A stretch of 64,000 nt of DNA from Scrofimicrobium canadense (lineage in GTDB: Bacteria > Actinomycetota > Actinomycetes > Actinomycetales > Actinomycetaceae), in contig NZ_VULO01000004.1 in NCBI RefSeq assembly GCF_009696615.1, positions 62,001 through 126,000 of the forward strand. Direction: 5' to 3'. A model generated the notes under the pieces. It saw only the letters and a list, made by a program, of their open reading frames with translations, ran no database searches and was not told where the DNA came from. Position numbers and translations under genes: made by a program. Positions within the stretch are counted from its first letter, which is position 1. The number at the start of each line of letters is the position of its first letter. Positions 29,040-37,688 of the stretch are shown here, in pieces.

Positions 29040-31074
29040 GCGTATCCCCATTGACTGCCTCGTCCTCAACTGGCACCTCACTGGGAGCAGTATCATCCGC
29101 TTCTTCGACGACGATGCGGTTGCTCATGGTTACTGTTCCGGCAGGATCGTCATTGGGGACGACCCGAAGTTCAGGACAACGCACTCCCCGTCTCTCATCG
29201 GAATAATCCCAGGCTGCAGCAATGAGTGCGCGATAGGTATCCAGTGCCAGCGTCACTGGATCACCGTCATCGGCCAGCTCGATATCGAGGATTTGGATAA
29301 CGCCGCCGCGTCCAATTTTCACGGGTTGAGACACGCCACAGGTCCATGTGCCATCTTTGTGGTGCAGTGGACGGGGATGCACTTCGTTGAGAGCCCCCAC
29401 ATCGATACCTACGAAACTGGGACGGCGCCCCTTGGGTGCGCGAATTACGTCCCGCGCACTATTGACACCGCTGAGAACATGTAACGATGCCATTCGCGCA
29501 TTGATCGCACCAGCAATATCCGTATCGAGCCTGTCACCCACAGCGATAGGCTTCTCCGCTTTCATCATTTCTGCAGTGCGAAGAAAGATTTCCGGACGAG
29601 GCTTACCAGCTGAGATGGGCCGCTTTGATGTCGCACGCGTAACTGCGGCCACCAGCGCACCATTTCCCAATGCGAAACCTCGCTCAGTAGGTAATGTTGC
29701 GTCCAAATTTGTCGCAAAATACTGGGCTCCAGCATTGATGGCATACGCTGCCTCACTCAACAACGCCCAATCAACATTTGGCCCATATCCTTGAACTACT
29801 GCATCGACATGCCCCTGCGCGTCTGTCACCGCGACAAAACCATTGTCCTCTACAAGCCCTGCCAGGCTAGGAGATCCCACAACCAGTACAGTCGCACCGG
29901 CTGGAAGTTTTTCTTTCAAATCGATCATGAGGTCGGTGGCAGCGGTCATTACCTGGTCTGCTTGCGCCTCATACCCCATAGATGTTAGTTTTTCAGCAAC
30001 TTCTTGGGGGCTGCGGCTAGCATTATTGGTCATAAAACCTAGTTTCATGCCTGCATCGAGAGCCTCAGTTAGTGCTGCTGGACCGCCATCTTGGACGCGT
30101 TCACCATGGAAAGTGACGCCGTCTAGGTCCAAGAGTGCTGTATCGAATTCCGCACAGAGCGCCTGTTCGGTTCCTCTAAGATCGGTGCGTAATGTGTCGG
30201 TGTCAGCATCGAGGATCGCATCGAGGTCCACGATTTCCATGACGTCTGGTTCTTCTGGCATTGCAGCTTCCACTGCATCAGCTTCTGCAACTTTACCGAG
30301 ATCGCGCAGCCGTTCAACCTGGAGAAGCATCAGGCGTCGTCGCAAAAAGTCGGGAGAATTTTCCGGCAGTGCCTCAAGTGCCCTCTCGACCACCATCAGG
30401 GAGTACTCAAGCTGTCCCAGATCAGCGCGGGCTCCTGCCGAGACTAAGACGATCTCGACCTGGTCCTCAAGCGACAACGATGCCAAATCAATCGCTTCGA
30501 CAATCTCAATTGCCTTTTCAGAACGTCCCAGACCCCTTTCACAATCGGCTTCAATAGCGCGCAGTGAATCATCGCCTCTCATACGCCTCACAGCGCGCAC
30601 TTCCCGCAAAGCCTCTTCATAGCGGCCCGATGCATAGGCTGTAAGGGCTGCGGCCTCGCGGACCACGTCCACTCTCCCAGCGCGTTTCACCGCTGCCTGC
30701 GCGTGTTGATAGGCGACTTCCGGATCAACCTCAAGCATTTGCCCGGCTGCTACTAGATGGCGAGCAACAATTTCTTGGTTTGATCCAGACAAGGTAGAAA
30801 GTGCCTTACGGGCTTCTCTATCTAGATCATCAGCGATCACACCGGCGGGAATGACTGGTTCATTGGGGTCTTCTGACCGAAACTCTCCATGATGTGGACG
30901 TTTGTTTTTCGGTTTATCGCCCTGGCGGCCCTGTCCTTGCCTATCGCGGGAAGGAAATCCGAGTCTACCTCCGCGTCTATCGGAACCTTTGCCGTGTCCG
31001 CGGTCATAGCCTCGCCCTCGTCCCTTGCCCGACTTCGAGCTATCGTCTCGTCTCTTGCCGCGGTAGTCCGCCAC
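29029..31074 (-). CDS. TPR-like / HAD-IIA phosphatase fusion protein
   Basis: 681 aa in three parts. Residues 1-65 are Arg/Gly/Lys-rich and disordered. Residues 75-280 are helical TPR-like repeats (AYASGRYEEALREVRAV; LVSAGARADLGQLEYSLMVVERAL). Residues 310-625 form a HAD-IIA phosphatase: motif I DLDGV at 316-320, motif II MTNNAS at 348-353, Lys in AGKPRPEIF, motif IV GDRLDTDI at 513-520. An acidic tail follows. In M. tuberculosis these are two genes: Rv1691 (TPR-like) and Rv1692 (glycerol-3-phosphate phosphatase). GTG start at 31074 behind TTGGAGGCGGC. First gene of the tlyA-nadK-recN operon. Confidence 0.88.
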   Translation of the reverse strand: MADYRGKRRDDSSKSGKGRGRGYDRGHGKGSDRRGGRLGFPSRDRQGQGRQGDKPKNKRPHHGEFRSEDPNEPVIPAGVIADDLDREARKALSTLSGSNQEIVARHLVAAGQMLEVDPEVAYQHAQAAVKRAGRVDVVREAAALTAYASGRYEEALREVRAVRRMRGDDSLRAIEADCERGLGRSEKAIEIVEAIDLASLSLEDQVEIVLVSAGARADLGQLEYSLMVVERALEALPENSPDFLRRRLMLLQVERLRDLGKVAEADAVEAAMPEEPDVMEIVDLDAILDADTDTLRTDLRGTEQALCAEFDTALLDLDGVTFHGERVQDGGPAALTEALDAGMKLGFMTNNASRSPQEVAEKLTSMGYEAQADQVMTAATDLMIDLKEKLPAGATVLVVGSPSLAGLVEDNGFVAVTDAQGHVDAVVQGYGPNVDWALLSEAAYAINAGAQYFATNLDATLPTERGFALGNGALVAAVTRATSKRPISAGKPRPEIFLRTAEMMKAEKPIAVGDRLDTDIAGAINARMASLHVLSGVNSARDVIRAPKGRRPSFVGIDVGALNEVHPRPLHHKDGTWTCGVSQPVKIGRGGVIQILDIELADDGDPVTLALDTYRALIAAAWDYSDERRGVRCPELRVVPNDDPAGTVTMSNRIVVEEADDTAPSEVPVEDEAVNGDTHDE

Positions 31075-31108
31075 GCCGCCTCCAATATGAAGAATGATGT
31101 ACTTGCTT

Positions 31109-31114
31109 ATTCTA
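31109..31114 (-). promoter_or_regulatory. Candidate -10 (TAGAAT) of the HAD-tlyA-recN operon
   Basis: TAGAAT lies 35 bases before the GTG at 31074 in the 111-base gap after the FNT gene. No strong -35. The gap has no clear terminator for the FNT gene. Confidence 0.4.
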
Positions 31115-31185
31115 CCGGCATCTACCTGACTATCACAGTGTCCCCATATCCGTAGCCATGACTCAGGTGAATTCGAAACACTATT

Positions 31186-31995
31186 TTATTCGACGGGATT
31201 CGCCGCTATAGGCGATACCGAGTCAGATTCACCAAGAAGAAACCAGTACGCCACACCTACAAAAAAGGCTCCGCCGACCAGATTTCCGACTCCTACAAGT
31301 GCGAGGTTTCGACCGAACTCCATCCACGTTGTCAGTGACGGATCGTGAAAAAGACCTAAAGTGAAGGTCGTCATATTTGCCACCACGTGTTCGTATCCTG
31401 AGGCGACAAAGGCCAAAAGGCACCAGAAAATTACGGTTGCCTTGCCAATTTCCGTTTGACACCGATTCGCACACCAGATGGCAAGACACACCAGAATGTT
31501 GCATAGGACTGCACGCAAAAAGAGCTGGTACCACTGAGCGTCGGATTTTCCTTGGAGTACAGTGGCCAAGTAGTCGCCTGCAGCAGCGTTATAGTCCAGC
31601 ACTCCTGAATACACGACGATAAGACCAAAAACCATAGATCCTGCAAGATTGCCAATAAAACAGAACGACAAAGTTCCAGCCCACTGTTTGAGGGAGATTT
31701 TGCGAGCGAGAACTCCCTGAGTCAATATCATCATGGCGGAGGTAACGAGTTCTGCACCAGCAAATACCACAAGTATCAAGCCAACCGCGAATACGGCTCC
31801 TGATATGAATTTCGTGAGGGGATCACCTTTGACAGCAAATGGCCCTGCAATCGATAGCATCGTCACTACTGCTATACCCACGTAGGCGCCAGCGAGCATT
31901 GACGAGGCGAAGAATCGGTAGGGTTTTCGAGTCCCCACAACTTTGTCTTGAGCTAGTTCAAGTTGCAGGTTGAGAGTATCAGGAAGTGTAAGCAC
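31186..31995 (-). CDS. Formate/nitrite transporter (FNT) family channel
   Basis: 269 aa with six membrane segments. Motifs FAGAELVTSAMMILTQGV, FIGNLAGSMVFG and SGYEHVVANMTTF match FocA/NirC channels, which pass formate, nitrite or hydrosulfide. The residues do not settle which. No pyruvate-formate lyase or nitrite reductase gene is near. Start taken as GTG at 31995; the AAGG before it is very close, so the exact start is uncertain. Confidence 0.88.
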   Translation of the reverse strand: MLTLPDTLNLQLELAQDKVVGTRKPYRFFASSMLAGAYVGIAVVTMLSIAGPFAVKGDPLTKFISGAVFAVGLILVVFAGAELVTSAMMILTQGVLARKISLKQWAGTLSFCFIGNLAGSMVFGLIVVYSGVLDYNAAAGDYLATVLQGKSDAQWYQLFLRAVLCNILVCLAIWCANRCQTEIGKATVIFWCLLAFVASGYEHVVANMTTFTLGLFHDPSLTTWMEFGRNLALVGVGNLVGGAFFVGVAYWFLLGESDSVSPIAANPVE

Positions 31996-32028
31996 GCCTT
32001 CTATTGTCTTTAGAACGAAGTGCTTATC

Positions 32029-32460
32029 CTAATCAGCTTCAACTTCTCGCCACTTCGGTTGTAACTGAGTGAGGCGCGCTGTGAGATCCATAGTTTCACC
32101 GTCGCGGCCTCCCGCACCAAGGACTAGCGGAGGCGCTGTTGGTGTGGGAGTAAGGCGCCGAAATCGATCGAGAAAACTTAGGTCCATCTGCAATAAATAG
32201 TAGTTTCCTGATGTATCTACCGCCACTGATTCATCCACTTTGAGGTACCAGCCAGATAGAGTGGTAGCCGCAGAGTTTCCCGTTCGACCGTGCACTCGCA
32301 GAGGCACCGGAGCTGGCCCCATTGTGAGAGCTGCGGTGACGAATTTCTCTAAAAAAGCGCGTGCTTGTAGGCTCTCTGCAGCCTTACGCTCGGCGAGTCT
32401 TTCAGCTTGGAGCCTCGCAATTTCTCGGCGAGTCTCAGACCAGCTGCTACTTTCACTCAT
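32029..32460 (-). CDS. Hypothetical protein
   Basis: 143 aa, not recognised. The N-terminal 50 residues are a charged helix (RREIARLQAERLAERKAAES), probably coiled coil. The rest is mixed alpha/beta with SGWYLKVDESVAVDTSGNYY and a Pro-rich stretch TPTPTAPP. No signal peptide or membrane helix. The start overlaps the stop of the secreted-protein gene by four bases, so the two are translated together. Confidence 0.7.
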   Translation of the reverse strand: MSESSSWSETRREIARLQAERLAERKAAESLQARAFLEKFVTAALTMGPAPVPLRVHGRTGNSAATTLSGWYLKVDESVAVDTSGNYYLLQMDLSFLDRFRRLTPTPTAPPLVLGAGGRDGETMDLTARLTQLQPKWREVEAD

Positions 32461-32954
32461 CGGGTATACACGTCCAAGTGATTACCCGAAGTGCCACGGT
32501 CATAGACTTTCCCCAGATTCCCGAACGGGGTCTCGAAAACTGTTCCCTTCGGAGCATCGTTCGCCAGGACAATATACCCATCCGCGTCAGCGACAAATCC
32601 CCCATCATTCACGTGTCGTCCGGGAATTGCTAGACCACCTCCAGGAAGAACTGATTCCGAATAGTACGTAAATCGGTATCCACCCCAGTTGATCACTCCA
32701 CTAAACAGCAAGTCGCTGAGTGTATACAGTGCTGGCGCCCTATCCGAAATACTTGGAGCTGTCGCTATTTCAACGGTGACGGCAACCTCGTCAACAAAAT
32801 GTGTTGGATCTACATCGCTGGACTCAATAACACCAATACGGCCTGCAGTATTCCAGTCGCCATTATCAACAACAGTGTCGGCCAGCGATTGTGGAGCCAG
32901 GACAAAAGTTAATGTTATAGCCGCACCTAACGATGCCAATCGTCTGCTACGCAT
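32457..32954 (-). CDS. Secreted protein with 3D/RlpA-like beta-barrel domain
   Basis: 165 aa. A signal peptide is clear: RR near the start, hydrophobic LGAAITLTFVLAP, and a likely cleavage after SLA-D. The C-terminal 80 residues (GGYRFTYYSESVLPGGG; DGYIVLANDAPKGTVF; TPFGNLGKVYDRG; NHLDVYTR) resemble 3D/double-psi beta-barrel domains of cell-wall proteins. That is my pattern memory, not a search. The single Asp residues could be catalytic as in lytic transglycosylase-like barrels. Directly follows cmk with no gap (start at 32954, cmk stop at 32955). Confidence 0.7.
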   Translation of the reverse strand: MRSRRLASLGAAITLTFVLAPQSLADTVVDNGDWNTAGRIGVIESSDVDPTHFVDEVAVTVEIATAPSISDRAPALYTLSDLLFSGVINWGGYRFTYYSESVLPGGGLAIPGRHVNDGGFVADADGYIVLANDAPKGTVFETPFGNLGKVYDRGTSGNHLDVYTR

Positions 32955-33641
32955 TCACAAGCTCCTTGTCATTGCGACAATCTCATCGACAACATCTTCG
33001 ATGCTTTTCCCGGTTGAGTCAATAACGCTGACTCCTTCCGCCGCCTCAAAAAAATCCGACACGGTGGCGTCAGAGCGGTCTCTCTCGCCTATTTGTTTTG
33101 CTGTCGCTTTGAGGTATTGGGGGGCGTCACTTCCATAAAGCTCATAGGTGCGCCTGCGAAGACGTTCCTTCTCGTCTGCTAGCAATAGGACGCGCACATC
33201 TGCATCTGGACATACAACGGTTGTAATATCTCGTCCCTCGGCAATCATTCCGTGCCCGGACTCTCGTGCCTGCGTCATAACTCGGCGTTGTTCCGTCGCC
33301 ATCCACGACCGGACAGAGAGATTTCGTGCCACCTCTGCCACGCGTTCGGCGACCCGCGGTGTTCGGATTTCCGCGGTGATATCTATGTCACCGGCAAAGA
33401 ACCTTGGGCTGTGAGGGTCGTGTGTCATGGAGAAATCGAGAGAATCAGCCTGTTGGCGCACCAGCTCAGTTTTATCGAGATCAATTCCCTGTTCAAGGCA
33501 AAACCATGTCAACGCTCGGTACATAGCACCGGTATCTAAATAGGTAATCCCAAGCCGTACCGCAATTGCTTTTGCAACCGTAGACTTGCCTGATCCCGAT
33601 GGTCCATCGATGGCGATAAGGATTCCCTTATGTTCCGTCAC
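32955..33641 (-). CDS. cmk: Cytidylate kinase
   Basis: 228 aa. P-loop IDGPSGSGKSTVAKAIA at residues 10-26, LGITYLDTGAMYRALT and IAEGRDITTVVCPDADV are cytidylate-kinase signatures. It phosphorylates CMP/dCMP. I chose GTG at 33641: it overlaps the tyrA TAG by one base and has GGAGAG upstream; an 11-residue longer form is less likely. The der (engA) gene that usually follows cmk is absent here. Confidence 0.95.
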   Translation of the reverse strand: MTEHKGILIAIDGPSGSGKSTVAKAIAVRLGITYLDTGAMYRALTWFCLEQGIDLDKTELVRQQADSLDFSMTHDPHSPRFFAGDIDITAEIRTPRVAERVAEVARNLSVRSWMATEQRRVMTQARESGHGMIAEGRDITTVVCPDADVRVLLLADEKERLRRRTYELYGSDAPQYLKATAKQIGERDRSDATVSDFFEAAEGVSVIDSTGKSIEDVVDEIVAMTRSL

Positions 33642-34753
33642 TATTTGCTCTCTCCCACGCTTATCACGCGCCAACCGCGTTTTTCCAGTTCTTCTGTAGC
33701 TGTGAGTATGCTAGCCGGGTCAATTTGTACTCGTGCTAGTCCGTACTTTTTTCCCGCCGCATGTTCCAAGGTCAAATCCTCGATATTGACCTCTGCCTGT
33801 CCCAGTTCCGTAAAAAGGCGCCCCAACTCACCTGGGCGGTCAGGTACCAACACCTCAATTTCAGCCCAGGATCGCTGAGCCTGCCCGTGTTTTCCCGGTA
33901 TACGGGACACTCCCCGATTGCCTGCTGCGACGATATCACTGATGACACCGATTGCCCCTACTTGAGATCCTTGGGAGTATTGCTCTAGGCGTTCCACTGC
34001 ATCGGCCAAATCATCTTCCAGGTCGTGCAAAATCGCAGCTATAGGGCCCGCATTGCCTGCAACTATTGCTGTCCATAGTCGAGGATCCGATTGGGCAATA
34101 CGGGTTGTGTCACGCAGGCCTTGGCCAGCAAGTGAAAGCGCATGAGAGGGCGCACCCAGAAGACGAGCTGCAAGCAACGACGACACTAACTGTGGTACAT
34201 GGCTGACATAGGCAACTGCCGTGTCATGATCATGGGCGTCCATTTGGGTAGGAACAGCGCCTAAATCGATTGCTAGGTTGCGCACAATCATAACGGCTTC
34301 TTGTGTCGACTGCTCGGTGGGGACAATTACCCATGGACGCCCATAAAACAAGTCTTTATCGGCGAAAGCAGCTCCAGACCTGGCTCTTCCTGCCATCGGA
34401 TGTGACCCAACGTATCGCTTGGAGTCAGAACCCGACTGGCATACGTCATCGGCAATCGCTTGTTTCACCGATGCGACGTCGGTGACAATCGCATCGGGAA
34501 AGCGCTGAAGAGCATCGGTAACTTGCTGGGCACAGACGTCTGGCGGCGCAGCAACAATCACTAATTCGGGCATTGGTGCACTGGAATCCCAGGCAAGGCC
34601 AGCCCCCATATCGACAGTGAGAGCAAGAGTGGTTGGGGACGGGTCATCCAAATACACGCTGAATCCCAGCGCGCGCAAACCTAACGCGATGGATGTCCCA
34701 ATCAGGCCGGTGCCTATAATGAGGACCGGTCCTTTGACGTCCCCTTGGTTCAC
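33641..34753 (-). CDS. tyrA: Prephenate dehydrogenase with ACT domain
   Basis: 370 aa. NAD-binding motif IIGTGLIGTSIALGLRALG, catalytic-domain segments GSHPMAGRARSGA and SHVPQLVSSLLAARLL. The C-terminal ACT domain is EVLVPDRPGELGRLFTELG. It converts prephenate to 4-hydroxyphenylpyruvate in tyrosine synthesis; the ACT domain suggests feedback by tyrosine. Overlaps rluB by four bases and cmk by one. Confidence 0.94.
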   Translation of the reverse strand: MNQGDVKGPVLIIGTGLIGTSIALGLRALGFSVYLDDPSPTTLALTVDMGAGLAWDSSAPMPELVIVAAPPDVCAQQVTDALQRFPDAIVTDVASVKQAIADDVCQSGSDSKRYVGSHPMAGRARSGAAFADKDLFYGRPWVIVPTEQSTQEAVMIVRNLAIDLGAVPTQMDAHDHDTAVAYVSHVPQLVSSLLAARLLGAPSHALSLAGQGLRDTTRIAQSDPRLWTAIVAGNAGPIAAILHDLEDDLADAVERLEQYSQGSQVGAIGVISDIVAAGNRGVSRIPGKHGQAQRSWAEIEVLVPDRPGELGRLFTELGQAEVNIEDLTLEHAAGKKYGLARVQIDPASILTATEELEKRGWRVISVGESK

Positions 34754-35499
34754 AAATCCACCTCGTTGTATAAAGAAGACAAAGCATCCCCTTTCACTCG
34801 GCGTAAGACTCCAGGCTGCAGTCGGTCTAAACGCACTGGACCAAATTGAATGCGTACCAGTTCGCGCACTGGAAAACCGAGCTCATCCATTAAACGTCGC
34901 ACCAAACGATTGCGTCCCTCGTGAACGGTGATTTCCACTGTTGTGATTTCTCCGTAGGTGTCTTTGACGGAAAAAGCATCGACTTGGATATGACCATCCT
35001 CCAAATCCACGCCGCGCAGTGCCTTACGGCGGATTCCTGGTTTCACTTCCCCATGCACTCTAGCAACATATGTCTTTGCTACTTGGTAGGAAGGATGGGT
35101 GAGACGATTGGCAAGTTCCCCGTCGTTGGTAAGTAAGAGCAACCCTGACGTGTCAATATCAAGCCTCCCCACATGGTAGAGACGTTCGGGGTATTCACTC
35201 AAATAATCAGACAGACACGGACGGCCCTCTGGATCGCTCATAGTCGAAACCACGCCTACCGGTTTATTAAATGCTAAAACCGTACGCTTCACCGAATCCG
35301 TGAGGACGCGTTCGCCATCCACGTGAAGAGTCTGTTTCTCAGGGTCTATACGCGTGCCGAGCTTTCGCACAACAACACCATCGACACTCACGCGACCTGC
35401 AAGAATCATATCCTCAGCAGCTCTGCGCGAGGCGATTCCCGCTTGAGAGAGCACCTTTTGTAGGCGTACTCCCTCAGACACATGCGGATCATTTTTCAT
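34750..35499 (-). CDS. rluB: RsuA/RluB-family pseudouridine synthase
   Basis: 249 aa. S4 domain (RLQKVLSQAGIASRRAAEDM) then the catalytic domain with the Asp in VGRLDIDTSGLLLLTNDGEL and conserved RNRLVRRLMDELGFPV. It probably modifies 23S rRNA U2605-type sites as RluB; assignment within RsuA/RluB/E/F is by the genomic position next to scpB. Starts four bases inside the scpB stop. Confidence 0.92.
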   Translation of the reverse strand: MKNDPHVSEGVRLQKVLSQAGIASRRAAEDMILAGRVSVDGVVVRKLGTRIDPEKQTLHVDGERVLTDSVKRTVLAFNKPVGVVSTMSDPEGRPCLSDYLSEYPERLYHVGRLDIDTSGLLLLTNDGELANRLTHPSYQVAKTYVARVHGEVKPGIRRKALRGVDLEDGHIQVDAFSVKDTYGEITTVEITVHEGRNRLVRRLMDELGFPVRELVRIQFGPVRLDRLQPGVLRRVKGDALSSLYNEVDL

Positions 35500-36074
35500 A
35501 ACCGTTCCTCCACCTCTGCTGTCAGACTCTCTATGCTATCTGCATCGGGCAGTAAGGGAGCTAACGGGACCAAGTCATCTAAGTCTTTCATCCCCATGCG
35601 CTCCAAGAAAAGTTGTGTCGTTCCATATTGGATCGAGCCGCCCGGCGCAGTACCGGTTTCTTCGATAAGTCCTCTTCCCTGCAATGACCGCATCACAGAG
35701 TCCACGTTGACCCCTCGAATGGCACTGATTTGTCCGCGTGTCACAGGTTGGCGATAGGCCACAATTGCTAGCGTTTCAAGAGCCGCCTGTGACAGCTGAG
35801 AAGTTGCTTGCCCCACAACAAACTTTCCTACAATTGGAGCCCACTGAGGAGCCGAATAAATCCGCCAGCCTCCCGCAACTTCCCTGAGAATAAATCCATG
35901 CGGACGCCCCCCGTTACTACCGGCGTACTCATCGCGCAAAGCCTCCAATGACTCACGCACGACATATTCCGGAATCTCGATTGCCTCGGCCAGTTCGGAA
36001 ACTGTGGCAGGAGTTTCAGTAATCATGAGTATTGCTTCCAAAGCACTCAGGACTTGGCTGGATACATCGCTCAT
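35496..36074 (-). CDS. scpB: Segregation and condensation protein B
   Basis: 192 aa with tandem winged helices: ALEAILMITETPATVSELAE, RDEYAGSNGG, LETLAIVAYRQPVTRGQIS and IRGVNVDSVMRSLQGRGLI. ScpB works with ScpA and SMC in chromosome organisation. Overlaps scpA and rluB by four bases each. Confidence 0.95.
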   Translation of the reverse strand: MSDVSSQVLSALEAILMITETPATVSELAEAIEIPEYVVRESLEALRDEYAGSNGGRPHGFILREVAGGWRIYSAPQWAPIVGKFVVGQATSQLSQAALETLAIVAYRQPVTRGQISAIRGVNVDSVMRSLQGRGLIEETGTAPGGSIQYGTTQLFLERMGMKDLDDLVPLAPLLPDADSIESLTAEVEERL

Positions 36075-36823
36075 GTCCCCTCCCAGGCAATATGCAATGG
36101 CGATAGTGGGGCCTCTTGATCAAAGATGACCAACCGGCGTCGATAGAGTTCCAGAAGTGCCAAAAACCGTCCTATCACAGTGCCCACGTCAGATGTTTGT
36201 GCCACCAACGATTCAAAACTGATCCTCTTTTCGACCCGCAGCTTTTGCTCTAGAAAAGTGACTTGTTCCTCAACTGATACGCGCGGCCGGGCGACGTGTG
36301 CCGCTTCGTCCGGAGCGGGCGGCTGGCGCATAGCGGAAACCGCAATGCTTGCCAACTGATCAGGGCTGATGTTCCATACAAGTTCCGGAAGCAATACTGC
36401 AAAGTGAGGTTCCATCGGGACTGCCCTCGGGATTGAGTCTTCTTCTTCCGTCAACCGGTCGGAAAAAATCTTGGCCATTTCCTTGAAAGCTCGATACTGC
36501 AGCAGTCGCGAGAACAAAAGGTCACGCATCGACAAATCTTCGGCGTTGTCTTCTGACTCCATCCCAATGTCAGGAACGAGCCGGGCTGCCTTCATATTGA
36601 GAAGTGTCGCCGCAACCACCAAAAACTCTGTAGTTGTCGACAAATCTGGAAAACGAGACATGTAGCTGATGAACTCATCCGTCACCTTCGAGAGAGCAAC
36701 TTCCGTGACATCAAGTTCCTGACGAGCAATAAGCTGTAGTAGCAGATCAAAAGGACCTTGAAAGACGGGCAGATCTACCGCGAAGCTATCGAGCGCTGGC
36801 GCAAACTCAGGGGGCTTCGCCAC
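36071..36823 (-). CDS. scpA: Segregation and condensation protein A (kleisin)
   Basis: 250 aa. Kleisin signature FQGPFDLLLQLIARQELDV and ATLLNMKAARLVPDI near the N-terminus; C-terminal winged helix FLALLELYRRRLVIFDQ. I chose GTG at 36823, the normal start region, with AGAGG nine bases upstream; the longer frame overlaps parA. It overlaps the parA stop by 17 bases. Confidence 0.93.
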   Translation of the reverse strand: MAKPPEFAPALDSFAVDLPVFQGPFDLLLQLIARQELDVTEVALSKVTDEFISYMSRFPDLSTTTEFLVVAATLLNMKAARLVPDIGMESEDNAEDLSMRDLLFSRLLQYRAFKEMAKIFSDRLTEEEDSIPRAVPMEPHFAVLLPELVWNISPDQLASIAVSAMRQPPAPDEAAHVARPRVSVEEQVTFLEQKLRVEKRISFESLVAQTSDVGTVIGRFLALLELYRRRLVIFDQEAPLSPLHIAWEGT

Positions 36824-37664
36824 GGCTGATAACCTCTCGGGCCAGTTGTCGGTAGGCCTTGGCACCGGCATGTTCTGGCGCATGCGTGGTAATCGGCTCA
36901 GTGGCAACAGTGGCATCAGGAAACTTTACCGTACGATTAATCTGAGTTCTATAGACTTTGTCCTTGAATGTTTCTCTGAGTCTTTCAAGAACTTCTTTCG
37001 AATGGAGGGTACGTGGATCAACCATCGTCGGTACAATCCCGTCCATGTGTAGGCGAGGATTGATGCGGTCTCTAACCGTCTCGATAGTATCGACTAAGAG
37101 TGCAACACCTCGCAAAGCAAAGAATTCAGTGGCAACTGGAACAATGACTCCATGCGCCGCCGTCAATGCATTGACTGTCAACAGTCCTAATGAGGGTTGG
37201 CAGTCGATCAGGATGACATCGTATTCGTCTAGTACGGGACGTAAAACACGCGCCAAGGCATTCTCGCGCGCGACCTCATTGACCAATTGCACCTCAGCTG
37301 CCGACAGATCAATGTTGGCGGGAAGTACATCCAGTCCGGGAATCTTCGTATGGCATATAGCATCGTGAATATTGCGCCCCGAACTCATAAGCAGCGTATA
37401 CACCGTGGTGTCTAGATCTAGGCTATTGATGCCTAGGCCTACTGTCGCTGCCCCCTGTGGATCAAAATCCACCACAAGGACCTTACGTCCGTATTCCGCT
37501 AACGCCGCCCCCAGATTGATAACAGTCGTTGTCTTTCCCACTCCCCCTTTTTGGTTGCACATTGCTATCACCCTGGCCGGACCATGTCCGTTCAGGGGCG
37601 CTGGTAGGGGTATCAGAGATTCGTCCTCTTCACCTAATAGGCTGGGTTGCAGATCGTCACTCAC
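36807..37664 (-). CDS. ParA family chromosome-partitioning ATPase
   Basis: 285 aa. Deviant Walker A CNQKGGVGKTTTVINLGAA, KVLVVDFDPQGAATVGLG and ILIDCQPSLGLLTVNAL. A homologue (Rv1708-like) stands upstream of scpA in many Actinobacteria; it is not the oriC-proximal parAB pair, since no parB follows. Role in chromosome organisation with ScpAB is inferred from the operon. Confidence 0.92.
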   Translation of the reverse strand: MSDDLQPSLLGEEDESLIPLPAPLNGHGPARVIAMCNQKGGVGKTTTVINLGAALAEYGRKVLVVDFDPQGAATVGLGINSLDLDTTVYTLLMSSGRNIHDAICHTKIPGLDVLPANIDLSAAEVQLVNEVARENALARVLRPVLDEYDVILIDCQPSLGLLTVNALTAAHGVIVPVATEFFALRGVALLVDTIETVRDRINPRLHMDGIVPTMVDPRTLHSKEVLERLRETFKDKVYRTQINRTVKFPDATVATEPITTHAPEHAGAKAYRQLAREVISRGEAP

Positions 37665-37688
37665 GACTCGATTCTAGTTCATCGTCGG

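Noticed and set aside
29843-30622. Plus-strand 259-codon open frame, Ser/Arg-rich
   Set aside because: Antisense shadow of the TPR-HAD gene; its Ser/Arg bias is what the complement of an Ala/Glu/Asp-rich gene produces.
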